A stretch of DNA of 64,000 nucleotides from Hafnia psychrotolerans (GCF_014639435.1 NZ_BMFZ01000004.1:144539-208538); one strand, 5' to 3'; positions 1-9,038 are shown, numbered from the stretch's first letter. Notes: generated by a model not told the origin, from the sequence alone. Numbers and translations: made by a program.

Positions 1-336
1 CCGGCGCTGTTTCCGCTGATGTCGATTTGCGCAATCCACGGTAAGCCTGCTCGCTCCGGCTATCGAGTCATTGAACGCTTTTACCATGAGTTGGAAGACA
101 AGACGTTACTGCCATTGACGCGGGTACAGCTAACCCCGGAAACCGGGCGCACTCATCAACTGCGCCTCCACTGTCAACGGCTGGGCCACCCTATTTTGGG
201 CTGTGACCTGTATGGCGGTCGCCTGCTGCCAGGTACCGAACGGACGCCACGGCTGATGCTGCACGCCAGTGAACTGCATTTTGTTCATCCTATCAGCCAA
301 GAGTCGATCAAAGCCCGTCATGCCAGCCCGTTCTGA
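1..336 (+). CDS. RluA-family pseudouridine synthase, C-terminal part (5' end outside window)
   Basis: The reading frame is open from the first base, so the gene begins upstream of the window. The visible 111 residues hold the conserved second half of the RluA-type pseudouridine synthase fold: [10 protein letters not shown] followed by [12 protein letters not shown], then a leucine-rich end [13 protein letters not shown]. These enzymes isomerise uridine to pseudouridine in rRNA or tRNA. The catalytic aspartate (HRLD-type motif) would lie upstream and is not seen. RluA, RluC, RluD and TruC cannot be told apart from this fragment, so no symbol is given. The first in-frame ATG at 19 is internal. 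Confidence 0.8.
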   Translation, partial: PALFPLMSICAIHGKPARSGYRVIERFYHELEDKTLLPLTRVQLTPETGRTHQLRLHCQRLGHPILGCDLYGGRLLPGTERTPRLMLHASELHFVHPISQESIKARHASPF

Positions 337-452
337 AAGCGAAAGTCGCGGTCACGCTGCCGCCGCGCAGACGCTCGGCGTGGTGCCAAGTGCATACCAA
401 AAGGCGTCATCAGATGACTTTGATCGTAAAACCCGACATCGGTAACCGTTAA

Positions 453-992
453 TTACCACATCAAATCATCGGGTACTTTAAAGTCGGCATACGGATCTTC
501 TTCATCTTGCGCTTCCTGACTCAGCGCACTATTTAATACAATACTGCTCGCATCTCGCTGCGCAATTTTATCGGCTACGCTCGCGGGGATAATCGCGTAT
601 TTAACCTCGCCGCTGTGATCAACCACCAACCGAGCAATGGCGAGACGACCACTAATCAGCTGAGTTTGAGTCAGCTTATCCACCGTGACTTTTTTTATTA
701 AATTATTATCGGTGAAGTTAAAATCAATATCGCCTTTGGAAATGTCGATTTTGTTAATTTCAATCAGCTGCTTCACCTGAGCTTTATATTCTTTAGCTAA
801 AGCAGCTTGTCTTTGTTGTTCGCCTAGCTGTTTATCACGCTCAAGTTGTACTTTCTTATTTTCTTCCACCGCCTCTCTTGCCTCACGCGCCTGAGCACGT
901 GACTTTTTAGCCGTTCTTTGGACTTTGGCCATTTTTTTGCTGCTGACTAATCCAGCTTTTAGCATCTGCTCTTGTAAGGTAAGTTTTGTCAT
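453..992 (-). CDS. yaiL: YaiL-like DUF2058 nucleoprotein
   Basis: A 179-residue protein matching the YaiL/DUF2058 family of enterobacteria, about the usual length. The N-terminus (MTKLTLQEQMLKAGLVSSKK) is the family signature. It is followed by a long Lys/Arg/Glu/Gln-rich helical stretch at about residues 15-80, probably coiled coil, and a C-terminal globular part with an IPASVADKIAQRD motif ending in DLMW. The family is described as polynucleotide-associated with no firm biochemical role. No signal peptide or membrane segment is visible. The gene stands alone; its neighbours do not suggest a pathway. Confidence 0.88.
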   Translation of the reverse strand: MTKLTLQEQMLKAGLVSSKKMAKVQRTAKKSRAQAREAREAVEENKKVQLERDKQLGEQQRQAALAKEYKAQVKQLIEINKIDISKGDIDFNFTDNNLIKKVTVDKLTQTQLISGRLAIARLVVDHSGEVKYAIIPASVADKIAQRDASSIVLNSALSQEAQDEEDPYADFKVPDDLMW

Positions 993-1178
993 TTTCGTTT
1001 CTAAACCCGTTGAATAATGGGTGGGATTATACCTGTAATTTTTGAGGCTGTACCAGATTGCAGGACCTGATGATTCGGTCTCGGCTACGCGGGTGAAGAG
1101 ACGTTATGATTGATGGGTCCAGGTCCCGCGTGTTGGTATTGCTGCATGACAAATCGCGGGGCATGAACTGAAAGAATG

Positions 1179-1205
1179 GCCGCCTTATTGCTGCCATAAG
1201 GCGGC
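1179..1205 (-). terminator. Hairpin downstream of ansB
   Basis: A perfect 9-bp inverted repeat GCCGCCTTA/TAAGGCGGC with a 9-nt loop lies just after the asparaginase stop codon. No clear T-tract follows on the minus strand, so it may be an mRNA 3'-end stabiliser or a weak terminator. Confidence 0.45.
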
Positions 1206-1217
1206 AGAGCATATGAG

Positions 1218-2261
1218 TTAGTAAGTATGGAAGTATTGCTGGATCAGTTCAGGGTTGTGCGTCTGGGTTAGCGCCGTCATCAGCAAAATACGCGCTTTGG
1301 CCGGATTAAGAGAGTCTGAAACAAGGCCCGGCTGCCCGGCATCCGGGGGAACCACACCACTGCCGGTGCGCGATGCTCGCACCACGATAATGCCCGCTTT
1401 CTCCGCTTTTCTAATGCCCGCATCGCTGCGCACGGACACCGAACCCGCACCGGTCCCCGCATACACGATACCATCTGCGTGATGGGCAATGGCAGCATCA
1501 TAAAAATATTCAGGATCGTCCTGGTAACCATAAATGATGACCACTTGTGGCAGTTTTTTAACGTTGCGCACGTCGAACACTGAACGCAGAGTATGGATTT
1601 TATCGACGCGTGTTTCAAATTGTGGTTTACCTCCCACAATCACCCCGAGATAACCCTCTTCCGGTGCCTTAAAGGTATCGAGTGTCGTGGCATTGGTTTT
1701 GGTCATAAACCGTGCAGCACCGATTCGGTCATTCAGCACCACCATGACACCCCGACCTTTGGCATCAGGATCGGCGGCCACCGTCACCGCGTCTAACAGG
1801 TTCATCGGACCATCCGCACTGATCGCCGTCGCAGGACGCATCGATGCGGTAAACACCACCGGCTTATTACTTTTCACCGTTAGGTTAAGAAAATAGGGGG
1901 TTTCATCCAGAGTATCAGTGCCATGCGTAATCACTACACCATCAACATCATCCCGCGCTAAAAGCGCGTTTACACGCTGAGACAGTTTAAGAATGATGTC
2001 ACTGGTCATGTTCTCACTGCCAATATTGGCAATTTGCTCACCCGTTACGTCGGCAATCTTCTTCATTTCTGGCACCGCATTAATCAGGGTGTCCACACCC
2101 AGTGCGCCGGCTTTATAGCCTGTGGTTTGGGTATTACTGGCGGCCGAACCGGCAATGGTTCCGCCCGTTGCCAATATGACGATATGAGGTGTTTTGGTCG
2201 CGCTTAACGCGCACGTACTCATGACCAGTAATACGGTTGCCAAAAATGCATTCAATCTCAT
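1218..2261 (-). CDS. ansB: Periplasmic L-asparaginase (type II, Erwinia-like)
   Basis: Hydrolyses L-asparagine to aspartate and ammonia in the periplasm. From the ATG at 2261 the protein is 347 residues with a typical signal peptide ([21 protein letters not shown]); a GGAG ribosome site precedes this ATG, whereas a longer frame starting at 2459 would bury the signal peptide. Both catalytic signatures are present: [10 protein letters not shown] near the N-terminus and ITHGTDTL in the middle, with SADGPMN also conserved. The remembered sequence of the Dickeya/Erwinia enzyme ([34 protein letters not shown], ending YFHTY) is a closer match than E. coli AnsB. It is monocistronic, with a hairpin on each side. 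Confidence 0.93.
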   Translation of the reverse strand: MRLNAFLATVLLVMSTCALSATKTPHIVILATGGTIAGSAASNTQTTGYKAGALGVDTLINAVPEMKKIADVTGEQIANIGSENMTSDIILKLSQRVNALLARDDVDGVVITHGTDTLDETPYFLNLTVKSNKPVVFTASMRPATAISADGPMNLLDAVTVAADPDAKGRGVMVVLNDRIGAARFMTKTNATTLDTFKAPEEGYLGVIVGGKPQFETRVDKIHTLRSVFDVRNVKKLPQVVIIYGYQDDPEYFYDAAIAHHADGIVYAGTGAGSVSVRSDAGIRKAEKAGIIVVRASRTGSGVVPPDAGQPGLVSDSLNPAKARILLMTALTQTHNPELIQQYFHTY

Positions 2262-2600
2262 TATGAACGTTCTCCAGGAGGATGATGATGAGGTAGACAC
2301 TCGGCTATGTACTGCAAAATCAATGCCATTGTTTTTGCACGAAATGTATACCAAAAAATCACTCACTGGGTATTTGTGTGAGCGTTTTATGATCGACCGC
2401 TCCAAAATAGTGCACAGACATGGAGACAAAAACGGCGCAGCGACCGTTGAGTGTGCCAATGAGGTTTACGCTGAAGTGACCGATTCTCCCGGACTTAAAA
2501 CGACACCAACATGCACTCAGGTGAGTGATCATAGCGGTGCGATGACGATGTCTTATCGATTCGGGGTGGCCCACCCGCAGCCACCCCGAATAACCGGCGA
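2262..2600. other. Intergenic region ansB / porin, no gene seen
   Basis: About 340 bp that should hold the ansB promoter and the end of the porin transcript. Short ORFs on both strands have no recognisable family or ribosome site. Anaerobic (FNR) or CRP control of ansB would be expected by analogy to E. coli, but I could not identify a convincing site. Confidence 0.5.
2559..2591 (-). terminator. Strong hairpin downstream of the LamB-type porin
   Basis: Perfect 12-bp inverted repeat ATTCGGGGTGGC/GCCACCCCGAAT with a 9-nt loop, directly after the porin stop codon. There is no strong T-tract, but the stem is very stable and probably ends or protects the porin mRNA. Confidence 0.6.
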
Positions 2601-4031
2601 TTAGAACCAGGCTTCCCACATCGCGCCAACGTTAAGCGAGTCCAGGTTGGTATTGTCGTCGTCCGTGCCATTGACCCGTGCGGTACGTTTATTATCGACC
2701 TCACCTCCCGTGACATAGAAGCGCAGCATTGGGCGGAATTCTGGCCCCATCGCGATCGAAACGTTCTGCGACAGCGTGACTTTCCAGCCGTTGTTATCGC
2801 CGCCCTGATCGTAATCTACACGCTGATAGCCCATTTCCAGCCAGGTTGAATGGACGTCGTTCCACCAGTACATCGGACGCACAATCGCATTATAGTTGCG
2901 GCGGTCATCGGTGCCGTCGGCCTTGTTCGAGTAATCATGGAAGGCCAACAGATATTCAACCTGCGTCTGCTGGGTGAACTTATAATTCCCCTCGAAGCTG
3001 GTATAGATCGTCGTTAGCTCATCGGTTTTGTTGAACACGCTGTTATCTGAATTATTAGAGTAACGCGTGATCAATTTATTTACGCCATTCTCTCTGGTAT
3101 GACTCAATACCAAGCCGCCCTGCCAGGCCTTCAGACGCGCGTCGCTATCAATAGCTTTGGAATCAAAGCCATAATTGGCGTAAACCTCCACATCCAGTGG
3201 GCCGACCTTCATGCCATGTATTTTTGAGGTTAGCGCATAGTTGCCTTTATCCCCGGTACCCGAACCGCCAGTACAGCTAATTCGCGATGGGTTAGCGCCA
3301 TCTTCGGTTATTTCCGGATCACAGGACTCGACGGAGGCCACCGTCGCCACGTCAAACTTCACGCCGCCCATATCAAAGTTCTTCACCCCAGCGCCCTGGC
3401 CGTCGTGATTCATCCAGAAATAGTCGTTGATCCCCTGCTGTGGACGTTGGTGGAAATCGCGACCCGCCCACAAATACGCATTCGGGTTGGACTCGAACAA
3501 ATTGGTCACGCCAGCATAGGCTTTCTTGAGATTGACCTCATCGCCCCAGTGGTCGAGCATCACGTTGATGTCCCAGATCGCGCCGTTATTGCCTTTAAAC
3601 GCTTTGGATAGCTGGAATTCACCACCGTTGCCTTCGTTGCCCAGTCGGCCTATCGCCGAAGAACCGTTATAGGAACCATCAACGCCAACAAACTTCTGGT
3701 CACCGCCCTGAAACTGCGCGCCGTAACGCGCATAGCCAGTGAACTGCACGCCAAACGGAATCGCCATATCCGGCGACTGCGCGGTCGTTTGTGGTTCGGT
3801 GATCACATCCGCTTTTTTCGCCACGGCGTTATCGATTTTTGCCTGACGCTCTGCCAGCGCGTTATCGACGGCGTTATCAATTTTTACCTGGCGTTCTGCC
3901 AGCGCTTTATCAACAGCTTTAGCCACAATCGCGTCGATTTGTTCCTGAGTAAATTCTTGTGCCAGTACAGATCCAGAGCAAAGCGCTGCCATCACCGCCA
4001 GGGCAACGGGTAATTGATTATATATTTTCAT
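2601..4031 (-). CDS. LamB-type carbohydrate porin with N-terminal coiled coil (BglH/ScrY-like)
   Basis: Outer-membrane channel for sugars, 476 residues from the ATG at 4031 (an ATG one codon upstream is also possible; the GAGA ribosome site spaces better to 4031). A signal peptide ends near GSVLA-Q. Residues of about 25-75 of the precursor form a helical, heptad-like region before the barrel, as in ScrY. The barrel part shows LamB signatures: FTGYARYG, a WAGRDFHQR motif, NDYFWMNHDGQGAGV and a C-terminal aromatic residue (EAWF) typical of Bam substrates. It is the last gene of the beta-glucoside PTS locus, about 200 bp after the IIA gene, so it most likely admits beta-glucosides rather than maltodextrins. 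The barrel is clearly distinct from the true lamB at 12.5 kb. Confidence 0.88.
   Translation of the reverse strand: MKIYNQLPVALAVMAALCSGSVLAQEFTQEQIDAIVAKAVDKALAERQVKIDNAVDNALAERQAKIDNAVAKKADVITEPQTTAQSPDMAIPFGVQFTGYARYGAQFQGGDQKFVGVDGSYNGSSAIGRLGNEGNGGEFQLSKAFKGNNGAIWDINVMLDHWGDEVNLKKAYAGVTNLFESNPNAYLWAGRDFHQRPQQGINDYFWMNHDGQGAGVKNFDMGGVKFDVATVASVESCDPEITEDGANPSRISCTGGSGTGDKGNYALTSKIHGMKVGPLDVEVYANYGFDSKAIDSDARLKAWQGGLVLSHTRENGVNKLITRYSNNSDNSVFNKTDELTTIYTSFEGNYKFTQQTQVEYLLAFHDYSNKADGTDDRRNYNAIVRPMYWWNDVHSTWLEMGYQRVDYDQGGDNNGWKVTLSQNVSIAMGPEFRPMLRFYVTGGEVDNKRTARVNGTDDDNTNLDSLNVGAMWEAWF
3828..3917 (-). repeat. Two tandem 45-nt (15-residue) repeats in the porin coiled coil
   Basis: Two consecutive units AVDKALAERQVKIDN and AVDNALAERQAKIDN differ at only two residues, and a third partial unit (AVAKK) follows. 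Both protein and DNA repeat with a 15-codon period, in the periplasmic N-terminal segment ahead of the barrel. Confidence 0.85.
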
Positions 4032-4249
4032 CATTATCTCAATGTCGCACACGCCACTCTTTGCGCGATAGAAAGCCGCGCAAAGAATATCGCGTGAGTT
4101 AAATGTTATTTAGATAATAACCTGCTCATTCTGGTTGGGATGATAGATATCCCGCCACCAATATAAGCTGATTTTTTATAATTAATGTAGGTACAGATTC
4201 ATTAAGCTCTTCTGGTGGTTATTTCTCCTTTGCTATGATTAACCGTCTA

Positions 4250-4555
4250 TTATGTTCGCTGATAAAGGTGAATGATTTCTTCCGACAACTCACGCGCCAA
4301 TAATGACGTCATCAAATGGTCCTGAGCATGCACCATAATTAACGTCATCGGCTGTCGGCCTTCGCCAGCATCCTGTTCAATCAACTTTGTTTGCATCTGA
4401 TGCGCCTGACGCGAGAAGCCATCGGCCTCCAGCAACAGCGCCTTCGCTTTAGCAATATTGCCTTCGCGCGCCGCGTGCAGCGCTTCAAAGCAAAGGCTAC
4501 GTGACTGCCCGGCATTAACGATAATTTCCATTACCGCATTTTCTAATTCAATCAT
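4250..4555 (-). CDS. PTS lactose/cellobiose-type EIIA
   Basis: Cytoplasmic phosphocarrier that passes phosphate from HPr to the IIB protein of the same operon. The product is 101 residues from the ATG at 4555, the normal size for the lactose/chitobiose IIA family. The hallmark motif MVHAQDHLMTS contains the phosphorylated histidine, and the N-terminus (ENAVMEIIVNAGQSRS) matches the trimeric three-helix IIA fold of ChbA/LacF. Its start overlaps the end of the GH1 gene by 8 nt, which implies translational coupling and rules out the longer upstream starts. Confidence 0.93.
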   Translation of the reverse strand: MIELENAVMEIIVNAGQSRSLCFEALHAAREGNIAKAKALLLEADGFSRQAHQMQTKLIEQDAGEGRQPMTLIMVHAQDHLMTSLLARELSEEIIHLYQRT

Positions 4556-5951
4556 GATCACTGTCCTTATCTTCAAAACCATTGGCTGCTGAGGTCGCCG
4601 CAAACCATTCACCACTTTTCTTCACGGTGCGTCGCTGAGTGGCGAGATCTAATTGCACAAAGCCGTAGCGATTTTTATAGGCATTGCACCATGACCAGTT
4701 ATCAATAAATGTCCACATGTGATAACCAAGGCACTGACAGCCTTCGTTAATGCCTTTATGCAGCCATTTAAGATGGCCGGAAATAAACTCAATACGATAG
4801 CTGTCGTTAATTTGGCCGTTCTCAACAAAGCGCTGTTCATCTTCAACGCCCATTCCATTTTCAGAAATAAAGCAGCGCGGATTACCATAATTGACACGTA
4901 AATTAGTCAAAATATCGTAAATACCGGGTTCATAAATTTCCCAACCGCGATAGGGATTCATTTTGCGCCCGGGCATTTCGTAGTTGTCGAATAACCATTC
5001 CGGCATAAACGGCGATTGCAGATTCACGGCGCTGTCACGACACTTGACCCGTCGTGGCTGATAATAATTAATGCCCAGCAGGTCAATCTTACCCTCAGCG
5101 ATCATCGCCTTGTCTTCCGGCTGACAGGCGGGAAGTTGATCCCAGTGTTTTAGCAACGCCACCAGGTCGGCCGGATACTCGCCGTGCAGCACCGGGTCAA
5201 GAAAACTGCGGTTAAACAGCAGATCAGCGTGGTGTGCCGCCGTCAAATCCGCCGGATTTTGCGATCTCGGGTAAGACGGGGTAAGGTTCAGCACAATGCC
5301 AATCTCCCCCGCGTATTCCCCGACACGAAACGCCCGCACCGCTGAGGCATGAGCCAGCACGGTGTGATAGGCCACCGTCGCTGCCCGTTTAAAATCCACC
5401 ACGTTGGGATAGTGGAAATCATACAGATAGCCACCTTCCACCGGCACGATGGGCTCATTAAAGGTGAACCAGTGCCGTACCCGATCACCGAACAGTTCAA
5501 AACAGAGAGTCGCATAGCGGCTAAATGCGGCGACCACCTCACGGTTTTCCCAACCGCCCAGCTCCTGCATCACTCTCGGCATGTCGAAGTGAAACAGGGT
5601 AATAAACGGCTGAATGCCCTGCGCCAATAGCTCATCAATCACGCTGTTATAAAACGCGACGGCCTGCGGATCCACGTCCCCGGAGCCGTCCGGGATCAGT
5701 CGCGCCCAGCTAAGAGAGGTGCGAAAACTGTTGTGATTCAGTTGCTTCAGCAGCGCGATATCCTCGCGCCAGTGCTGGTAAAAAGTTGACGTATCCTGTG
5801 GCCCCACCTGCTGATGAAAGCGCGTTGGCTGCTGGCTGTACCAGACATCCCAGGTGGTTTCACCTCGGGCTCCCAACTGGCTTCCTCCTTCGGTTTGCAG
5901 CGCCGAGCTGGCGCTACCCCACCAAAAGTGTTCAGGAAATGTGTATTTCAT
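4548..5951 (-). CDS. GH1 6-phospho-beta-glucosidase
   Basis: Splits phosphorylated beta-glucosides delivered by the adjacent PTS into glucose 6-phosphate and an aglycone. At 467 residues it is the usual GH1 length. Sequence signs are the N-terminal FPEHFWWGSASSALQTEG, the acid/base glutamate in TFNEP (E166) and the nucleophile glutamate in FISENG (E364). Its context between IIC and IIA genes supports a phospho-substrate. 6-phospho-beta-galactosidase activity (LacG-like) cannot be excluded from sequence, and the aglycone is unknown. It has a ribosome site GGAGAG before the ATG and is the third gene of the operon. Confidence 0.93.
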   Translation of the reverse strand: MKYTFPEHFWWGSASSALQTEGGSQLGARGETTWDVWYSQQPTRFHQQVGPQDTSTFYQHWREDIALLKQLNHNSFRTSLSWARLIPDGSGDVDPQAVAFYNSVIDELLAQGIQPFITLFHFDMPRVMQELGGWENREVVAAFSRYATLCFELFGDRVRHWFTFNEPIVPVEGGYLYDFHYPNVVDFKRAATVAYHTVLAHASAVRAFRVGEYAGEIGIVLNLTPSYPRSQNPADLTAAHHADLLFNRSFLDPVLHGEYPADLVALLKHWDQLPACQPEDKAMIAEGKIDLLGINYYQPRRVKCRDSAVNLQSPFMPEWLFDNYEMPGRKMNPYRGWEIYEPGIYDILTNLRVNYGNPRCFISENGMGVEDEQRFVENGQINDSYRIEFISGHLKWLHKGINEGCQCLGYHMWTFIDNWSWCNAYKNRYGFVQLDLATQRRTVKKSGEWFAATSAANGFEDKDSDHD

Positions 5952-5971
5952 GGCTCAACTCTCCTTATCAA

Positions 5972-7300
5972 TCAGTTGCTGCTGGCAGTTCCGGTCAGCG
6001 GCGCGGCGCCTTGTGCTTTCTGCTGTTCGGTTATCAGCAAAGAGCGCTCGTAAGCCCGCAAGAATGGCAGGTACATCAGAGCGGACATCACCATGCAAAC
6101 CAGGCACATTACAACCGGGCTTAATGCCCAGTTAGCCGCCCAGGAAGCCCCGATGGGTGCCGGCGTGGTCCACGGCGTCAGCGAGACCACTTGTGCCAGC
6201 CAGCCGAGCCGGGTCGCACCATAGGCGAGGCAGGCGTTGACCAAAGGGACAAACACGAATGGGATAAACAGTATCGGGTTCATAATGATCGGTGCGCCAA
6301 ACAGGATCGGCTCATTGATGTTAAAGAAGCTCGGCACCACGCCCATTTTGCCGATGGTCCGCAAGTGGGCAACCCGGCTACGCAGCAGCAAGAACGCCAG
6401 TGGCAGTGTCGAACCCACACCGCCAATCAGCAGATAGTGGTCCCAGAAACCTTGCAGATAGATGTGTGGCAGCACGGAGCCGGCCGCCAGTGCAGCCTGG
6501 TTGGCTGACAGGTTCGCCATCCAGAACGGGTTCATAATGCCGGTAACAATCAGCGAACCGTGGATGCCAGCAAACCAGAAAATCTGGCACATCAACACCG
6601 ACAGAAGAATGGCAGGCAGCGAATCCGACGCAGAGACCAGCGGCGCAAGCAGATGCATAATGGCCTGCGGAATGATCATCCCGGTTTGCGCTTCGATAAA
6701 CAGATTCAACGGATGCAGAGTCCCTATCACTACCAACACCGGGATCAGGATCTCAAACGAGCGCGCAACGCCGGTAGGCACCTCTTTCGGTAAACGGATC
6801 GTAATGTTGTTCTTTTTCAGCCAGACGTAGACATGCGTTGAGTAAATCGCGGTGATCAGCGAGGTGAAAATGCCCTGACCAGAGAGATACTCCGTCGAGA
6901 TCTGACCGTCGGCATAGGGTGCAGCAACCAGCAAGAAAGCCATAAACGCCAGCATGCCGGACATGATCGGGTCCAAATTAAATTGCCGTCCGAGGCTGGC
7001 GCCCACGCCCACCGAGATGAAGAAGGTCATCACCCCCATGCTCAGGTTAAACGGCAGCATCAGTTGATCACGATAGGCCAGTGAAAAATCCAGCCAGCCA
7101 CGGGCAAACCCGTTGGTACTCTCAGCGGAGAACGGCGGGAAAATGAAAACCAGCATAAACGAGCCGATAATCATAAACGGCAGCGCGGCGGTGAAACCAT
7201 CGCGAATAGCAATAACGTATTTTTGCTGACCCAGACGGCCTGCCAGCGGGGTGATGGATTGCTCAATAATGGCAACCATTGACTGATATAAAGAACTCAT
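5972..7300 (-). CDS. PTS lactose/cellobiose-type EIIC permease
   Basis: Integral membrane subunit that moves the beta-glucoside across the inner membrane. It has 442 residues and multiple hydrophobic segments. Family motifs include the N-terminal PLAGRLGQQKYVIAIRDGF, the region KMGVVPSFFNINEPILFGAP (the conserved NEPI loop that contacts substrate) and NPILFIPF. Length and motifs match the CelB/ChbC class of the lactose family rather than the glucose or BglF classes. It lies 12 bp downstream of IIB and 20 bp upstream of the GH1 gene, in one operon. Confidence 0.94.
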   Translation of the reverse strand: MSSLYQSMVAIIEQSITPLAGRLGQQKYVIAIRDGFTAALPFMIIGSFMLVFIFPPFSAESTNGFARGWLDFSLAYRDQLMLPFNLSMGVMTFFISVGVGASLGRQFNLDPIMSGMLAFMAFLLVAAPYADGQISTEYLSGQGIFTSLITAIYSTHVYVWLKKNNITIRLPKEVPTGVARSFEILIPVLVVIGTLHPLNLFIEAQTGMIIPQAIMHLLAPLVSASDSLPAILLSVLMCQIFWFAGIHGSLIVTGIMNPFWMANLSANQAALAAGSVLPHIYLQGFWDHYLLIGGVGSTLPLAFLLLRSRVAHLRTIGKMGVVPSFFNINEPILFGAPIIMNPILFIPFVFVPLVNACLAYGATRLGWLAQVVSLTPWTTPAPIGASWAANWALSPVVMCLVCMVMSALMYLPFLRAYERSLLITEQQKAQGAAPLTGTASSN

Positions 7301-7312
7301 ATGAACACCTTT

Positions 7313-7633
7313 TTAGTGCACCGCGTTAATCAGCGAGAGAGCATAGTCCAGTACTTTGTCACCGCGCTGCATGCCGTAGTCCATCGGATCAATGGACTGA
7401 ACGGGAATGCCGCGGGTGGCAGCCTTTTCTGACAGTGTTTTCAGCATATATTTAACCTGAGGGCCCAGCAGCACCACCTGATATTGCGGAAACTGCGTAT
7501 CGAACTCCGAGACGCCATAGGCCTCGATTTCGACCGCTAACCCCCTTTGATTGGCCTCTTCCAACATTTTACGCACCAGCATGCTGGTGGACATTCCGGC
7601 CGAACAGCACAGCATTATTTTGAACATCGACAA
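7313..7633 (-). CDS. PTS lactose/cellobiose-type EIIB
   Basis: Cytoplasmic phosphocarrier of 106 residues, first gene of the PTS operon. The phosphorylated cysteine is C10 in the loop CSAGMSTSML, the signature of the chitobiose/cellobiose IIB family. It receives phosphate from the IIA histidine and donates it to the sugar bound by IIC. The operon promoter and operator lie directly upstream (about 7679-7733). Confidence 0.94.
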   Translation of the reverse strand: MSMFKIMLCCSAGMSTSMLVRKMLEEANQRGLAVEIEAYGVSEFDTQFPQYQVVLLGPQVKYMLKTLSEKAATRGIPVQSIDPMDYGMQRGDKVLDYALSLINAVH

Positions 7634-7678
7634 CCGTCCTCAACATGTAATCAAACGTGAATACGGAAATAATTGGAC

Positions 7679-7707
7679 ACTATAGGGAAACCGTTTTCCA
7701 TTCGTAA
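7679..7707 (-). promoter_or_regulatory. Putative sigma70 promoter of the PTS operon
   Basis: On the minus strand a -35-like TTACGA (7707-7702) and a -10 TATAGT (7684-7679) are 17 bp apart, about 45 bp before the IIB start. The LacI-type palindrome fills the spacer. The -35 is weak, which fits a need for CRP. Confidence 0.5.
7686..7699. promoter_or_regulatory. LacI-family operator candidate
   Basis: GGAAACCGTTTTCC is an imperfect palindrome centred on CG, as is normal for LacI/GalR operators. It lies between the -35 and -10 of the PTS promoter and 225 bp from the divergent regulator gene, the expected place for repression by that regulator. Confidence 0.6.
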
Positions 7708-7717
7708 CCCACAGAAC

Positions 7718-7733
7718 TGTGAGATTCATCATA
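7718..7733. promoter_or_regulatory. CRP-cAMP site candidate upstream of the PTS operon
   Basis: TGTGA-GATTCA-TCATA matches the CRP consensus at 9 of the 10 core positions, about 50 bp upstream of the predicted PTS transcription start, consistent with catabolite activation. Confidence 0.45.
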
Positions 7734-7821
7734 AATGAATCTATGAAAGGGTTTTTTTTCGGGTTTGCATCACATTATTTCGGCAGCACCAGATCGGGTT
7801 TGAGATGATTTGGATATTCGG

Positions 7822-7851
7822 TTTCCATGAAAAAAAGAAAACAGTTATACT
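7822..7851 (+). promoter_or_regulatory. Putative promoter of the LacI-type regulator gene
   Basis: TTTCCA and TATACT, 18 bp apart, lie about 75 bp upstream of the regulator ATG. This is the best sigma70-like pair seen there. Confidence 0.4.
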
Positions 7852-7924
7852 GACGCTGGCGGTTTTTCACGTCATTATGGTTCGAGTTTTCACGCTGATA
7901 TATTGGGCGTTTTAAGGAAGAAAA

Positions 7925-8878
7925 ATGTCAACAATCAATGATGTATCGCGATTGGCCGGGGTATCCAAAGCCACCGTTTCTCGGGTGTTAAGTGGATCAC
8001 GCGGTGTTAAAGAAGCCAGCCGTCTGGCGGTGCTCAAGGCTGCGGATGAGCTAAAATACCGTCCCAATGTGATCGCCCAGTCATTACTGAGTCAGTCGAC
8101 GGGCTGCATCGGGGTGATTTGCGCACAGGACAATATCAATCAAACCACCGGGTATCTGTATGCGCTGGAAAAATACCTCAGCCAGCATCAGAAGCACCTG
8201 CTGTTGCGTTTTGCCAACAGCAAAGCGGCCGTGATGAACGCATTGGACGAGTTGGCCTGCGGATTGTGTGATGACGTATTGATTATCGGTGCACGTTTCC
8301 CGCTCAATCTCACGGACAGCAATGTCATTCTGGTCGACTGTATCGATGCCGACACCCCCCACAGCATTCAGTTTGATCACGCCTTTGCCGCAGAAACGGC
8401 CTGTAATTATCTGATTAGCCAGGGAAGACGACAAATCGCCCTGATCCATCCAGGTACCAACGGCTATGCCGATCAAGTGCTGCTGGGTTATAAGCTGGCG
8501 CTGGAAAACAACTTCCTGCCGTTTAATCGCAACCTGGTCTTTATGGGGGCCACCTCGTCCTCGGTGGCGGTGCAGGTGCTGCTCAATAATGCCACCACCG
8601 TCAACTTTAATGCGCTACTGGTCGCCGACGAGCAAGAAGCACAGCAGGTGATCGCGCAACTGCAAGCGTTTAATAAAGTTGTCCCGGCCGATATTATGAT
8701 CTTCAGCCTGGCCGGCTCACTCGATCTTCCGGGTATCCCGACCATTCCCTCCATTGAGTATTCCATGGATGCGATGGCGGCACGGATTGTCAGCTGGCTG
8801 ACGGAAAAAACACAAACCATGCTTGGCTCATATGTCTTGCGCGGGGATTTGATCATTCCTGATGTTCGCAAGCGTTAA
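7925..8878 (+). CDS. LacI-family transcriptional regulator of the beta-glucoside PTS locus
   Basis: A 317-residue repressor. Residues 3-50 hold the LacI DNA-binding domain (INDVSRLAGVSKATVSRVLSG, then a hinge region YRPNVIAQSL), followed by a periplasmic-binding-protein-like ligand domain. It is divergent from the PTS operon and is very probably its local repressor, released by a phosphorylated beta-glucoside. The ribosome site AAGGAAG precedes the ATG. The ligand is inferred from position only. Confidence 0.9.
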   Translation: MSTINDVSRLAGVSKATVSRVLSGSRGVKEASRLAVLKAADELKYRPNVIAQSLLSQSTGCIGVICAQDNINQTTGYLYALEKYLSQHQKHLLLRFANSKAAVMNALDELACGLCDDVLIIGARFPLNLTDSNVILVDCIDADTPHSIQFDHAFAAETACNYLISQGRRQIALIHPGTNGYADQVLLGYKLALENNFLPFNRNLVFMGATSSSVAVQVLLNNATTVNFNALLVADEQEAQQVIAQLQAFNKVVPADIMIFSLAGSLDLPGIPTIPSIEYSMDAMAARIVSWLTEKTQTMLGSYVLRGDLIIPDVRKR

Positions 8879-8919
8879 GCCGTGACGACACCGGGCAGTC
8901 CAGGTGGTCGGGGGGATGT

Positions 8920-8970
8920 ATCCAATACGGTTCAGGCGTAGGCTTACCCGTATTGGATCGCTCTTTTTTA
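8920..8970 (+). terminator. Rho-independent terminator after the regulator gene
   Basis: An 11-bp stem ATCCAATACGG/CCGTATTGGAT with a 17-nt loop is followed by CGCTCTTTTTTA, a good T-tract on the plus strand. Confidence 0.85.
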
Positions 8971-9038
8971 TGGTGTTTATCGTGCAGCGCTTCAATCTCT
9001 AACACGTTGGACTCAAGCGAATTGAGATAACCCCTTCA

